From the NCBI GenBank assembly GCA_023382455.1, contig JAHDVX010000008.1, positions 62,001 to 126,000 of the forward strand: a DNA stretch of 64,000 nucleotides. Direction: 5' to 3'. Positions within the stretch are counted from its first letter, which is position 1, and each line of letters opens with the position of its first letter. The notes under the pieces are model-generated. The model made no database searches and was not told the origin of the DNA. It saw only the letters and a program-made list of their open reading frames with translations. Position numbers and translations under genes: made by a program. Origin of the DNA: Flavobacteriales bacterium. GTDB taxonomy: Bacteria > Bacteroidota > Bacteroidia > Flavobacteriales_F > PHOS-HE28. Positions 56,977 through 64,000 of the stretch are shown piece by piece.

Positions 56977-57876
56977 TCAGCGGATGCTTTCCAGCTTGCG
57001 CTTCAGGGCATCAACCGTGCGCTGCACGTCAGCCTGACTGGCCGCCTTCTCCTCTTGTTTCTTTTGGGCGTCGGGCAAGTTGGAGCTGCTCTTGGTCAGC
57101 TCCGTCTGGATCTTGGCCTCCTTGGCCATCACCTTGGCCATCTGACTTTCGTTCTTGGTGATCTTGGACCGGGCCTTGGTCAACTTCTTCAGGTCCTTGG
57201 GGTCCTGGCTCAGGGTCCATTTCTGGTTGTGCAGGTCGATCTCCTTCTGCAGCACGGCATGCTGGTTCTGCAGCTTGCTTTTCTCCTTGGTGATCTTCTC
57301 CAGCTCGGCCTGGGCCTTGTTCACGCGTTCCTGGGCCTTGTCCTTGTCCGCAGCGGCTCCCTCCGCCTTGTTGTCCGCCTTGCCGAGCTGCTTCGTCCAC
57401 TGGTCCAACTGCTGCTGCACCACGGCCTTGTTCAGCTTCACGGCCAGTTCGCGCACGGCGGGTTCCAGTGCGGCATCCGTGGCCGGGTTGGTGGTGCCGG
57501 CCACCAGCGGGGCCAGCACCAAGGTGCTCACCCGTTCCTTCTTGTTCTCCGTCACGGAGGCCAACAGGTCCACCGGCGTGGCCATACCGGTACCGATGCT
57601 TACGCCAGGGGCCTTCATCAGCTTGCCGGACTTTTTGAACTCCGCCCCGGGCAGCTCCTTCTTCAGCAAGGACCACACCTGTGAGCCGTCGGCCTCGTAC
57701 ACCTGGACCGCAAGCGCGGGATACTCCGCACTGTCCGTCTTCAAGGGAACTTGGCCCACGGTGATCTGCCGGTCCCACTGCAATGATGTTCCGTCCTTGA
57801 GCGTGTTCTGTGCCTGGGCGGAGGTGCCGACCACCAGGGCGAGCGAAAGTGCGGATAGGATGCGGTGTGCACGCAT
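56977..57876 (-). CDS. Exported coiled-coil protein, paralogue of the gene at 39611
   Basis: This 299-residue protein has a signal peptide (MRAHRILSALSLALVVGTSAQA), a beta-rich N-terminal region (about 30-130) with VWSLLKKELPGAEFKKSGKL, and a Lys/Glu/Gln-rich coiled coil (about 140-299) with EKEKSKLQNQHAVLQKEIDL-like heptads. It parallels the protein at 39611-40492 in order and in the KKELPG..KKSGK segment. The start at 57876 is preferred over 57903 because the latter falls inside the -7 box. The function is unknown. Confidence 0.75.
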   Translation of the reverse strand: MRAHRILSALSLALVVGTSAQAQNTLKDGTSLQWDRQITVGQVPLKTDSAEYPALAVQVYEADGSQVWSLLKKELPGAEFKKSGKLMKAPGVSIGTGMATPVDLLASVTENKKERVSTLVLAPLVAGTTNPATDAALEPAVRELAVKLNKAVVQQQLDQWTKQLGKADNKAEGAAADKDKAQERVNKAQAELEKITKEKSKLQNQHAVLQKEIDLHNQKWTLSQDPKDLKKLTKARSKITKNESQMAKVMAKEAKIQTELTKSSSNLPDAQKKQEEKAASQADVQRTVDALKRKLESIR

Positions 57877-57900
57877 GGTTTCTGGTCTTGGTGTTTCGGG

Positions 57901-57928
57901 CAAAGTTAGCCTGAGCCTGGTGGCTCAA
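57901..57928 (-). promoter_or_regulatory. Promoter for the 56977 coiled-coil gene
   Basis: On minus, TAACTTTG (57908-57901) is an exact TAnnTTTG, with TTG (57928-57926) 17 bases upstream, overlapping the end of pgk. The leader is about 20 bases. Confidence 0.65.
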
Positions 57929-59118
57929 TGTTCCTGGATGGCGGCCACGCCCGGGAGCACTTTGCCTTCCAGGTATTCGAGCATGGCGCCGCCGCCGGTG
58001 CTCACATAGCTGATCTTGTCGGCCAGGCCGAAGCGGTTCACCGCGGCCACGCTATCGCCGCCGCCAACCAGGGAATAGGCACCTTGCGCAGTGGCCTCCG
58101 CCACGGCCTCGGCGATGCTGCGGGTGCCCCGCTGGAAGTTCGTCATCTCGAACACGCCCATGGGGCCGTTCCACAGGATGGTCCTTGCGCGCTTCACCAC
58201 CGCGCTGAACGCCTTGATGGTCTCCGGGCCGATGTCCAGGCCCATCCACCCGTCGGGGATGGCATCCGCCGGGCAGGCGTCGGTGTTGGCCTGGTCGGCG
58301 AAGGCATCGGCCACCACGGTGTCCACGGGCAGGTGGAACTGCACGCCCCGCTTGGCGGCCTCGTCCAGGATGGCACGGGCGGTATCCAACAGGTCATCCT
58401 CCACGAGCGATGAACCCACTGTACCACCTTGTGCCTTGGCGAAGGTGAAGGCCATGCCGCCGCCCACGATCACCTCATCGCAGCGGCCCAGCAGGTTGCG
58501 CAGCACATCGATCTTGCTGCTCACCTTGGCCCCGCCCACGATGGCGCACAACGGCTTTTCCGGCCGGTGCAGCACCCGGGCCAGGCTGTCCAGCTCACCG
58601 GCCATCAGGTAGCCGAAGAGCTTGGCCTGCGGGAAGAACTTGGCCACGATGGTGGTGCTGGCGTGGGCGCGGTGCGCGGTGCCGAACGCATCGTTCACGT
58701 ACACGTCGCCCAAGGCCGCCAAGGCTTTGCTGAAGGCTTCGTCACCCTTCTCCTCCTCGGGGTGGAAGCGCAGGTTCTCCAGAAGGAGCACCTGCCCGGG
58801 TTGCAGGGCCGCAGCCTTGGCCTGGGCATCAGGTCCGATGCAATCCACGGCGAATTGCACAGGCACACCGAGCAATCCACCCAAGTGAGCGGCCACGGGT
58901 CGCAGGCTCATGTCCGGGTTCACCTTCCCCTTGGGGCGGCCCAGGTGGCTCATCAGGATGACACTTCCGCCGTCCTGGAGGATCTTCTTCACCGTGGGCA
59001 CCACGGCCCGCGTGCGGGTATCGTCCGTCACATTGAACTGCGCGTCCAGCGGCACATTGAGGTCCACCCGCACCAGTGCCTTGCGGCCCTTGAAGTTGAA
59101 GCTGTCCATGGTTTGCAT
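57925..59118 (-). CDS. pgk: Phosphoglycerate kinase
   Basis: This glycolytic enzyme transfers phosphate from 1,3-bisphosphoglycerate to ADP. The 397 residues show [14 protein letters not shown] at the N-terminus, [37 protein letters not shown] and the C-terminal [13 protein letters not shown] and [15 protein letters not shown]. The start MQTMDSFN at 59118 comes 4 bases after a -7 box. It is monocistronic, followed by the coiled-coil gene's promoter. Confidence 0.97.
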   Translation of the reverse strand: MQTMDSFNFKGRKALVRVDLNVPLDAQFNVTDDTRTRAVVPTVKKILQDGGSVILMSHLGRPKGKVNPDMSLRPVAAHLGGLLGVPVQFAVDCIGPDAQAKAAALQPGQVLLLENLRFHPEEEKGDEAFSKALAALGDVYVNDAFGTAHRAHASTTIVAKFFPQAKLFGYLMAGELDSLARVLHRPEKPLCAIVGGAKVSSKIDVLRNLLGRCDEVIVGGGMAFTFAKAQGGTVGSSLVEDDLLDTARAILDEAAKRGVQFHLPVDTVVADAFADQANTDACPADAIPDGWMGLDIGPETIKAFSAVVKRARTILWNGPMGVFEMTNFQRGTRSIAEAVAEATAQGAYSLVGGGDSVAAVNRFGLADKISYVSTGGGAMLEYLEGKVLPGVAAIQEH

Positions 59119-59122
59119 GGCG

Positions 59123-59130
59123 CGAAAATA
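59123..59130 (-). promoter_or_regulatory. -7-like box 4 bases before pgk
   Basis: On minus, TATTTTCG followed by CGCC and ATG. Confidence 0.45.
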
Positions 59131-59305
59131 CCGGAGCCGGACAATCCGGGGGAAGGACCGCACGGGCTGGGCATTGCCCTGGGGCTATTGCGGAAATGCA
59201 ACCCGGACCCTACACGGCTTTCAGCGCCCCCTCAAGCCCCATCTACGGGGAATCCCGTAAAAACAGACATCACAAAAGGTCCGGTGCAACCCCATGCCGA
59301 TGGCC

Positions 59306-59312
59306 TAAGTTG
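59306..59312 (+). promoter_or_regulatory. -7-like element upstream of the 59342 gene
   Basis: TAAGTTG, a short variant of TAnnTTTG, with a 29-base AC-rich leader to the ATG. This is a weak call. Confidence 0.25.
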
Positions 59313-59341
59313 AAACCACCCGGAAAAACACCAACCAACAC

Positions 59342-60616
59342 ATGATCAGGAACACTACCCCCTGTCTGGCCCTGGTGGCGGCCATGGCCCTGACCGGCGG
59401 TGCCAAGGCCCAATGGAACGACCTCGGTGCCCCCCACTTGGATGCCCCGTCCCAGTACGGCTACAATGTCATCGCCGTATCGCCCGATGGCCGGAATATC
59501 GCGGCCCACAGCACCAAGCTGGTGATGTCGCCCTTTTCCATGGAGGGCCGCTACATCACCTCCACGGACTACGGTGCCACGTGGAGCGAACATCCGGCAA
59601 GCATCTCCGCACCCAACTTCCTTTTCTGGAGCGGTGACGCGCTGTTCGTGAAAGAAGCGACTGAGTCGGCGCTGAAGGTCTCCACCGACCAAGGCGCCAC
59701 CTTTACGGTGCGCAATGCGGACTATCAGCCCAGCTACGTCAGCGGCCACATCCTGCGGGCAAGCATCGACTCCTGGTTCACCATCAAGCAAACCTCCGTA
59801 ATGCCCCCGGAGTTTGATTTGTTCCGATCAACGGACCAAGGGGCGACCTGGAACAGCGTGGGGCCGGTATCCATTGCCGCCAATCCCAATTTCTTCCTGT
59901 ATGATGTGGCAAACAACGGGTACATTGTTTCCACCAGTGTGGTCGGGGCTTCCTATAGCACGGACGCCGGCCTGACCTGGAATGCCGGCTCCTTCCCCAC
60001 CAGCCTCACCGTATCGCACAAGAACAGCCTTTTCAAGGCGGACAATGGTGATTTCATCCTTTTGGAGTGGGCGATGAAAGCGCTGTACAAGTCCACCGAC
60101 AACGGCGTGACGTGGGCCCAAGTGTCCACCAATATCCCATCCAACGTGGACGGTTGCGGCTTCTACCAGAACGACCTGATCTGCACCTGCGCGGACGGCT
60201 CCACGTACAAGAGCACGGATGGCGGGACCACCTTCAACCAGTTGACCGCTCCAGGCCAGATCCTGGCCCCCGGCAGTTACCCCATGACCTGGTCCGAAGA
60301 CAACCTCTTCGTGGCAGGCCTCAACAAGGTATACCGGTACGGAACGCTTTCCGCTGCCTCCGTGGGTGAGGCGGATGGCGGGCCTGCACGGATCGTAGTA
60401 TTCCCGAACCCGTCCAACGGCCGCTTCATGGTGGCCAACGTGCCCGCCCGCTCCCATGTCCGCATCTTGGACATCACCGGGAAGGTGGTGCATGAGGCCG
60501 GGGCCCAAGGCGGCGATGTCCTGATCGATGCCGGCCATTTGAACAACGGCGCGTACGTCGTCCGCGTGGAAAACCAGGGCCATGTGACCAACAAGCGGCT
60601 GGTCATATCCCGGTAA
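59342..60616 (+). CDS. T9SS type A secreted sialidase-like beta-propeller protein
   Basis: This 424-residue protein has a signal peptide (MIRNTTPCLALVAAMALTGGAKA) and repeated Asp-box-type motifs of sialidase/VPS10-like propellers: STDYGATWSEH, STDQGATFTV, STDQGATWNS, STDAGLTWNA, STDNGVTWAQ and STDGGTTFNQ (several with one substitution). The last 80 residues are the type A sorting domain: VVFPNPSNGRFMV, VRILDITGKVVHE, LNNGAYVVRV. Catalytic sialidase residues are not evident, so it may be a binding or structural propeller. A strong hairpin follows the stop. Confidence 0.9.
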   Translation: MIRNTTPCLALVAAMALTGGAKAQWNDLGAPHLDAPSQYGYNVIAVSPDGRNIAAHSTKLVMSPFSMEGRYITSTDYGATWSEHPASISAPNFLFWSGDALFVKEATESALKVSTDQGATFTVRNADYQPSYVSGHILRASIDSWFTIKQTSVMPPEFDLFRSTDQGATWNSVGPVSIAANPNFFLYDVANNGYIVSTSVVGASYSTDAGLTWNAGSFPTSLTVSHKNSLFKADNGDFILLEWAMKALYKSTDNGVTWAQVSTNIPSNVDGCGFYQNDLICTCADGSTYKSTDGGTTFNQLTAPGQILAPGSYPMTWSEDNLFVAGLNKVYRYGTLSAASVGEADGGPARIVVFPNPSNGRFMVANVPARSHVRILDITGKVVHEAGAQGGDVLIDAGHLNNGAYVVRVENQGHVTNKRLVISR

Positions 60617-60641
60617 GCACCAGGCTTGGCAAGGCCCTCCG

Positions 60642-60676
60642 AGGAGGCCGGCCCCGTTACCGTGGGCCGGCCTCCT
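60642..60676 (+). terminator. Terminator hairpin after the propeller gene
   Basis: AGGAGGCCGGCCC (60642-60654) pairs exactly with 60664-60676 across a 9-base loop and is followed by TATTTCC. It lies 25 bases past the stop at 60616. Confidence 0.75.
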
Positions 60677-60704
60677 TATTTCCTGCCCGGTGCCCTGCCC
60701 TCCG

Positions 60705-60712
60705 TAAACTTG
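60705..60712 (+). promoter_or_regulatory. -7-like box 4 bases before the delta-prime GTG start
   Basis: TAAACTTG followed by CACG and GTG. It supports GTG as the true start. Confidence 0.4.
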
Positions 60713-60716
60713 CACG

Positions 60717-61850
60717 GTGCAGTTCAACAAGATCATCGGGCATGCCGCATTGAAGGCGCGGCTGATCGGCAACATGCGTGAGGGCCGGGTGCCGCACGCG
60801 CAATTCTTCCTGGGCCCCCGCGGCAGCGGTGTGCTGCCCCTGGCCTTGGCCTACGCCACCTACCTATTTTGCGAACAGCCCGGGGAAGGCGACAGCTGTG
60901 GGGAGTGCTCCTCCTGCCGGATGATGGCCACGCTGGCCCACCCCGACCTGAACTTAGCCTTCCCCATCTTCTTCGTGGACAAGAAGCCAAAGACCTGTGA
61001 ATACTACACCAAGGATTGGCGGGCTGCCGTGCTAAAGGAGCCGTACCTCGACGCCGACCTGTGGCGGGAGCAACTGAAGGGAGAGAACAAGCAGCTCCGC
61101 ATGGGGGTGGACATCGCCGCGGAGATTCTCCAGAAATTGAGCCTGAAGGCATTTCGGGGCGGTTGGAGGGTGGTGCTGGTGTGGCTGCCCGAAACGATGA
61201 GCCCCGACATGGCCAACAAGGTGTTGAAGGTGCTGGAGGAGCCCGAGCCCCGGACCGTCTTCCTGCTGGCCGGCCATGCGCAGGACCGGATCCTACCCAC
61301 CATCCTCAGCCGCACCCAGTTGGTGAAGGTGGCGGCACCCGACCCCGGGGAGGTGGCGGCGGCGCTGCAGGCTCGGTTCCCGGAGCTGGACGGGCCCAGC
61401 GCACGGGCCATTGCCGCACGCAGTGAAGGCGACCTGCTGGAGGCCTATGCCATGGCCGAGGGGCATGAGGATGAACTCTTTTTCTTCCTACGGGACTGGT
61501 TGCGCTCCTGCTACGCCAATCGCGTGGAGGAAACCATCGCCCATGCCGAGGAGTTCGCCAAGATGGGCCGGGACGAGCAGAAGGCCCTGATAGCCTACGC
61601 GCTGTACCTGATGCGCCAGTGCATGCTGCAGTGGCAGGACCTGCCGCAGCTGGTGGGGGCCTTCGGCGAGGAGCTCGACTTCGTGGGCAAGTTCAGCCGC
61701 CTGCTCAATGCGCGCAACCTGGCCGGCATACGGGAGGAGCTGGAAGAGGCCTACATGCAGTTGGAGCGCAACGCCAACCCCAAGGTCCTTTTCATGGACC
61801 TGAGCTACCGCTTGGGTGCACTCCAACGGCCGGAAAGGGTGCGTGCCTGA
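60717..61850 (+). CDS. holB: DNA polymerase III delta-prime clamp-loader subunit
   Basis: This is an AAA+ clamp-loader subunit. The 377 residues open MQFNKIIGHAALKARL and VPHAQFFLGPRGSG. The P-loop is degenerate, lacking the GKT that follows in DnaX, which fits the non-ATPase delta-prime subunit. A zinc site appears as CEQPGEGDSCGECSSCRMM (four cysteines), and the SRC-like region appears as RTQLVKV after LPTILS. The start codon is GTG. Confidence 0.9.
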   Translation: MQFNKIIGHAALKARLIGNMREGRVPHAQFFLGPRGSGVLPLALAYATYLFCEQPGEGDSCGECSSCRMMATLAHPDLNLAFPIFFVDKKPKTCEYYTKDWRAAVLKEPYLDADLWREQLKGENKQLRMGVDIAAEILQKLSLKAFRGGWRVVLVWLPETMSPDMANKVLKVLEEPEPRTVFLLAGHAQDRILPTILSRTQLVKVAAPDPGEVAAALQARFPELDGPSARAIAARSEGDLLEAYAMAEGHEDELFFFLRDWLRSCYANRVEETIAHAEEFAKMGRDEQKALIAYALYLMRQCMLQWQDLPQLVGAFGEELDFVGKFSRLLNARNLAGIREELEEAYMQLERNANPKVLFMDLSYRLGALQRPERVRA

Positions 61851-61930
61851 TCCCGGTGGGGCGGCATCCATCAGCGGCGGTGCGTTGGAAACCTTCGGGG
61901 CCCGTTCCACCGGTGGGCACGGCCGCCCGT

Positions 61931-61938
61931 TATCTTCG
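61931..61938 (+). promoter_or_regulatory. -7-like box 5 bases before ricT
   Basis: TATCTTCG followed by CGCCT and ATG. Confidence 0.45.
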
Positions 61939-61943
61939 CGCCT

Positions 61944-63281
61944 ATGTCCTGTTCTGGTTGTGCGAGCGGAGCCAAAGGCAAGGCCGGCGGCTGTAGTGGT
62001 GGAGGTGGCTGCAACAAGCTTGAAGTGCATGATTGGCTGGCCGGTGTGCCCTTGCCGGGCGGCCATTCGCCGTTCGATGCCGTGGAGGTGCGGTTCAAGA
62101 ACACACGGAAGGGCTTCTACCGCAATGCGGGCGGCCTTTCCCTGATGATCGGCGACACGGTGACCGTGGAGGCATCATCCGGCCATGACGTGGGCGTGGT
62201 GAGCCTGGTGGGTGAGCTGGTGCGTGCCCAAATGAGGCGCAAGGGCGCCGGCACGGACACGTACGAGCTGCGCAAGGTGCTGCGCAAGTCCACCCAAGCG
62301 GACATCGACATGTGGCAGCAGGCGTGCAAGCGCGAGGACGAGGTGCTCTTCGGCACCCGCCGCATCTGTGCCGATGCCCGCCTGGACATGAAGGTGAGCG
62401 ACGTGGAGTTCCAAGGGGACGGCAAGCGGGCCACCATCTACTACACCGCCGAGCAGCGCGTGGATTTCCGGGACCTGCTGCGCAAGCTCTCCGACCGGTT
62501 CCAGGTGCGAGTGGACATGAAGCAGATCGGTGCCCGCCAAGAAGCGGCCCGGCTCGGTGGCATCGGCCCCTGCGGCCGCGAGCTGTGCTGCAGCACGTGG
62601 CTCACCGACTTCCGCACGGTCTCCACCAGCGCCGCACGTTACCAGCAACTGGCACTCAACCCGCAGAAGCTCACCGGCCTTTGCGGCAAGCTGAAGTGCT
62701 GCCTGAACTACGAGCTGGACATGTACATCGAGGCGGTCAAGAGCTTCCCCTCGCCCAACGCCAAGCTCAAGACCAAGAGCGGCACAGGCACGCATATAAA
62801 GACCGACATCTTCAAGGAGCGCATGTGGTACGTGTTCAAGAAACCCGGAGAACCGGTGACCATGGCCGGATTTCCGGTGGAGACCGTGCGGGAGATCTTG
62901 GCCAGGAACAAGGAAGGCATCGAGCCGGAGGTGGACCTGCACATGGCCGATGAACCGGATACGGCGGGCGCCATGGACGAAACCACGGACTATGGCAACG
63001 TGATCGACGGGGCGGAAGACCTCTCCCGCTTCGACAAGAAGATCAAGACCGGCGGCAAGCGCAGGGACCGGGACCGTAAGAAGCGGAAGGTGGAGCCCGG
63101 AGCCGGCGGCGGACCGCAGCGCCAACCTGAACGCAAGGCCCAGGCCGATGGCACGGAGGGCGCCGCGGGGGCCGGTCAAGGTGGTGCACGGCGCAACCGC
63201 GATGCCCGGGGCAGGAAACGCCGTGGGCCCCGGCCGCAAGGCCCCGGGCCGCAAAGCGGCACAAAGCCGGACAACGCGTGA
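61944..63281 (+). CDS. ricT: PSP1-domain protein (RicT-like)
   Basis: This 445-residue protein of the PSP1 family includes RicT (YaaT), part of an Fe-S-containing complex that affects RNA processing in Bacillus. The N-terminus is Cys/Gly-rich (CSGCASGAKGKAGGCSGGGG, then CNKLEVHDWLAGV). The PSP1 core has RVDFRDLLRKLSDRF, GIGPCGRELCCSTWL and LCGKLKCCLNYE, with conserved cysteines. The last about 95 residues are a basic, low-complexity tail. The stop overlaps the gldH start (GTGA). Confidence 0.88.
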   Translation: MSCSGCASGAKGKAGGCSGGGGCNKLEVHDWLAGVPLPGGHSPFDAVEVRFKNTRKGFYRNAGGLSLMIGDTVTVEASSGHDVGVVSLVGELVRAQMRRKGAGTDTYELRKVLRKSTQADIDMWQQACKREDEVLFGTRRICADARLDMKVSDVEFQGDGKRATIYYTAEQRVDFRDLLRKLSDRFQVRVDMKQIGARQEAARLGGIGPCGRELCCSTWLTDFRTVSTSAARYQQLALNPQKLTGLCGKLKCCLNYELDMYIEAVKSFPSPNAKLKTKSGTGTHIKTDIFKERMWYVFKKPGEPVTMAGFPVETVREILARNKEGIEPEVDLHMADEPDTAGAMDETTDYGNVIDGAEDLSRFDKKIKTGGKRRDRDRKKRKVEPGAGGGPQRQPERKAQADGTEGAAGAGQGGARRNRDARGRKRRGPRPQGPGPQSGTKPDNA

Positions 63282-63763
63282 AACACTTGACCTGGATACT
63301 CGGATGCGCGGGCCTGCTGTGGGCAGGCTGCAACAGCGATGTGCTGTTCCAGGCCGATGCACAGGTGCCCGAGGGCGCATGGGAGCGTAGCTGGAAGCCG
63401 CAATTCGCCTTTGACGTGGCCGACACCACGGCCCCGTGCGACATCTACCTGGACATCCGGCACACGGGCGACTACCCGTTCAGCAACATCTACCTCTTCA
63501 CCACCTTGGCCGGGCCGGAAGGCCGATCCTTCACCGACACGGTGGAATGCACCCTGGCCGATCCAACGGGCCGGTGGTACGGCAAGGGCACGGGCTTCAT
63601 CTTCAGCGACCGCTTTCAGGCCCACGTACTGTACCGCTTGGGCAACAAATTCCCGCGTTCGGGCCGTTATGTCATCACCTTGGAGCAGGCCATGCGCACC
63701 GAGCGCCTACCGGGCGTGATCGACGTGGGCGTGAGCGTGGAACGGTCCCGGGCGGGAAATTGA
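63278..63763 (+). CDS. gldH: Gliding-motility lipoprotein GldH
   Basis: GldH is an outer-envelope lipoprotein needed for gliding and linked to T9SS function. The 161 residues have a lipoprotein signal (LTWILGCAGLLWAGC) and the family features FQADAQVPEGAWERSW near residue 25, YLDIRHTGDYPFSNIYLFTT, and GRYVITLEQAMRTERLPGVIDVGV near the end (given in part). The start is GTG at 63278, overlapping the ricT stop by four bases. Confidence 0.92.
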   Translation: MKHLTWILGCAGLLWAGCNSDVLFQADAQVPEGAWERSWKPQFAFDVADTTAPCDIYLDIRHTGDYPFSNIYLFTTLAGPEGRSFTDTVECTLADPTGRWYGKGTGFIFSDRFQAHVLYRLGNKFPRSGRYVITLEQAMRTERLPGVIDVGVSVERSRAGN

Positions 63764-63772
63764 GAACAGCAC

Positions 63773-64000
63773 ATGGCGGCAACGAACAAGAAGGGAACAG
63801 GGGCCGGGCGCTGGTACGCCTTGTGGTGGGTGGTGGTGCTCGCACCCGTGCTGGGGCTGCTCACCATGCTGCTGCTCGCCGCCGGCAGCAAGGACCTGCC
63901 GGGCACCACCGAGCTGCAGAACCCGCGCAGCGACCTGGCCACGGCCGTGCTTTTCAGCGATGGCAGCATCATGGGCCAGTACTACCGGGAAAACCGCATC
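63773..64000 (+). CDS. Class A penicillin-binding protein, N-terminal part
   Basis: Only the first 76 codons lie in the window, and the frame is open to the end. After a short basic segment, a transmembrane helix (about 14-37) is followed by KDLPGTTELQNPRSDLATAV and LFSDGSIMGQYYREN. This is the typical periplasmic entry of PBP1A-type transglycosylase/transpeptidases, where conserved aromatic and acidic residues precede the GT51 domain. The ricT-gldH-PBP1 order is common in Flavobacteriales. The start is 9 bases past the gldH stop. Confidence 0.85.
   Translation, partial: MAATNKKGTGAGRWYALWWVVVLAPVLGLLTMLLLAAGSKDLPGTTELQNPRSDLATAVLFSDGSIMGQYYRENRI

Overview
The window is a high-GC (roughly 60% or more, by eye) chromosomal segment of a Bacteroidota bacterium, most likely a member of the Flavobacteriales. 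The lineage call rests on several signals. There are many type IX secretion system (T9SS) cargo proteins with type A or type B C-terminal sorting domains. GldH is present. The fatty-acid block yceD-rpmF-plsX-fabH-accB-accC is intact, and DUF2480, DUF4412 and Bacteroidota-style RicT and delta-prime proteins occur. Almost every transcription unit carries a Bacteroidota -7 promoter element of the form TAnnTTTG, often degenerate as TAnnTTCG, TAnnTTG or GAnnTTTG. I see no rRNA, tRNA, CRISPR array, insertion sequence, prophage or plasmid function.

Layout. 1-2550: 5'-truncated secreted protein with two lamin-tail domains. 2627-7290 (minus): nuoABCDEF, stopping after nuoF. 7430-9628 (minus): a GT-C-like membrane protein and a conserved small membrane protein. 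9659-14395 (minus): yceD-rpmF-plsX-fabH-accB-accC (fatty-acid initiation, phospholipid precursor, L32). 14666-17209 (minus): pdxA and an M17 leucyl aminopeptidase. 17343-20614 (plus): a T9SS type B protein coupled to riboflavin synthase. 20604-23506 (minus): a T9SS-sorted M1 aminopeptidase and metF. 23556-32809 (minus): ECF sigma factor, a membrane anti-sigma-like protein ending in a gliding/T9SS-type domain, and three NIDO-domain T9SS type B proteins. 32983-38289: S66 peptidase, DUF4412 protein, YraN, pseudouridine synthase, and a redoxin plus copper-monooxygenase/cytochrome pair. 38665-41064 (minus): DUF502 protein, coiled-coil protein, EamA transporter. 41152-46449 (minus): a tightly packed run of PPIase, pheS, FAD reductase, hemW, cyclase and YjbR protein. 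46531-49186: lipoprotein, hypothetical protein, cvpA, Cys/Met-metabolism PLP enzyme. 49296-53509 (plus): sufCDSE and sufT without sufB. 53515-60616: secreted proteins, DUF2480, metalloprotease, coiled-coil protein, pgk. 60717-64000 (plus): delta-prime clamp-loader subunit, ricT, gldH, and the start of a class A penicillin-binding protein.

The features that most merit a second look are these. (1) The sigma / anti-sigma / CHU_C-domain / NIDO-protein locus could be a cell-surface-sensing regulatory circuit. (2) Many genes have their promoter -7 box only 2-8 bases upstream of the start codon, which suggests leaderless or near-leaderless mRNAs. (3) Intergenic arrays of 7-base and 8-base degenerate repeats are arranged head-to-head as hairpins. 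(4) Candidate operators lie at the TTAGA-N5-TCTAA site in front of sufC and at the palindrome at the yceD promoter. Start codons were chosen from family alignments known to me, signal peptides, four-base gene overlaps and promoter positions. No database searches were run.
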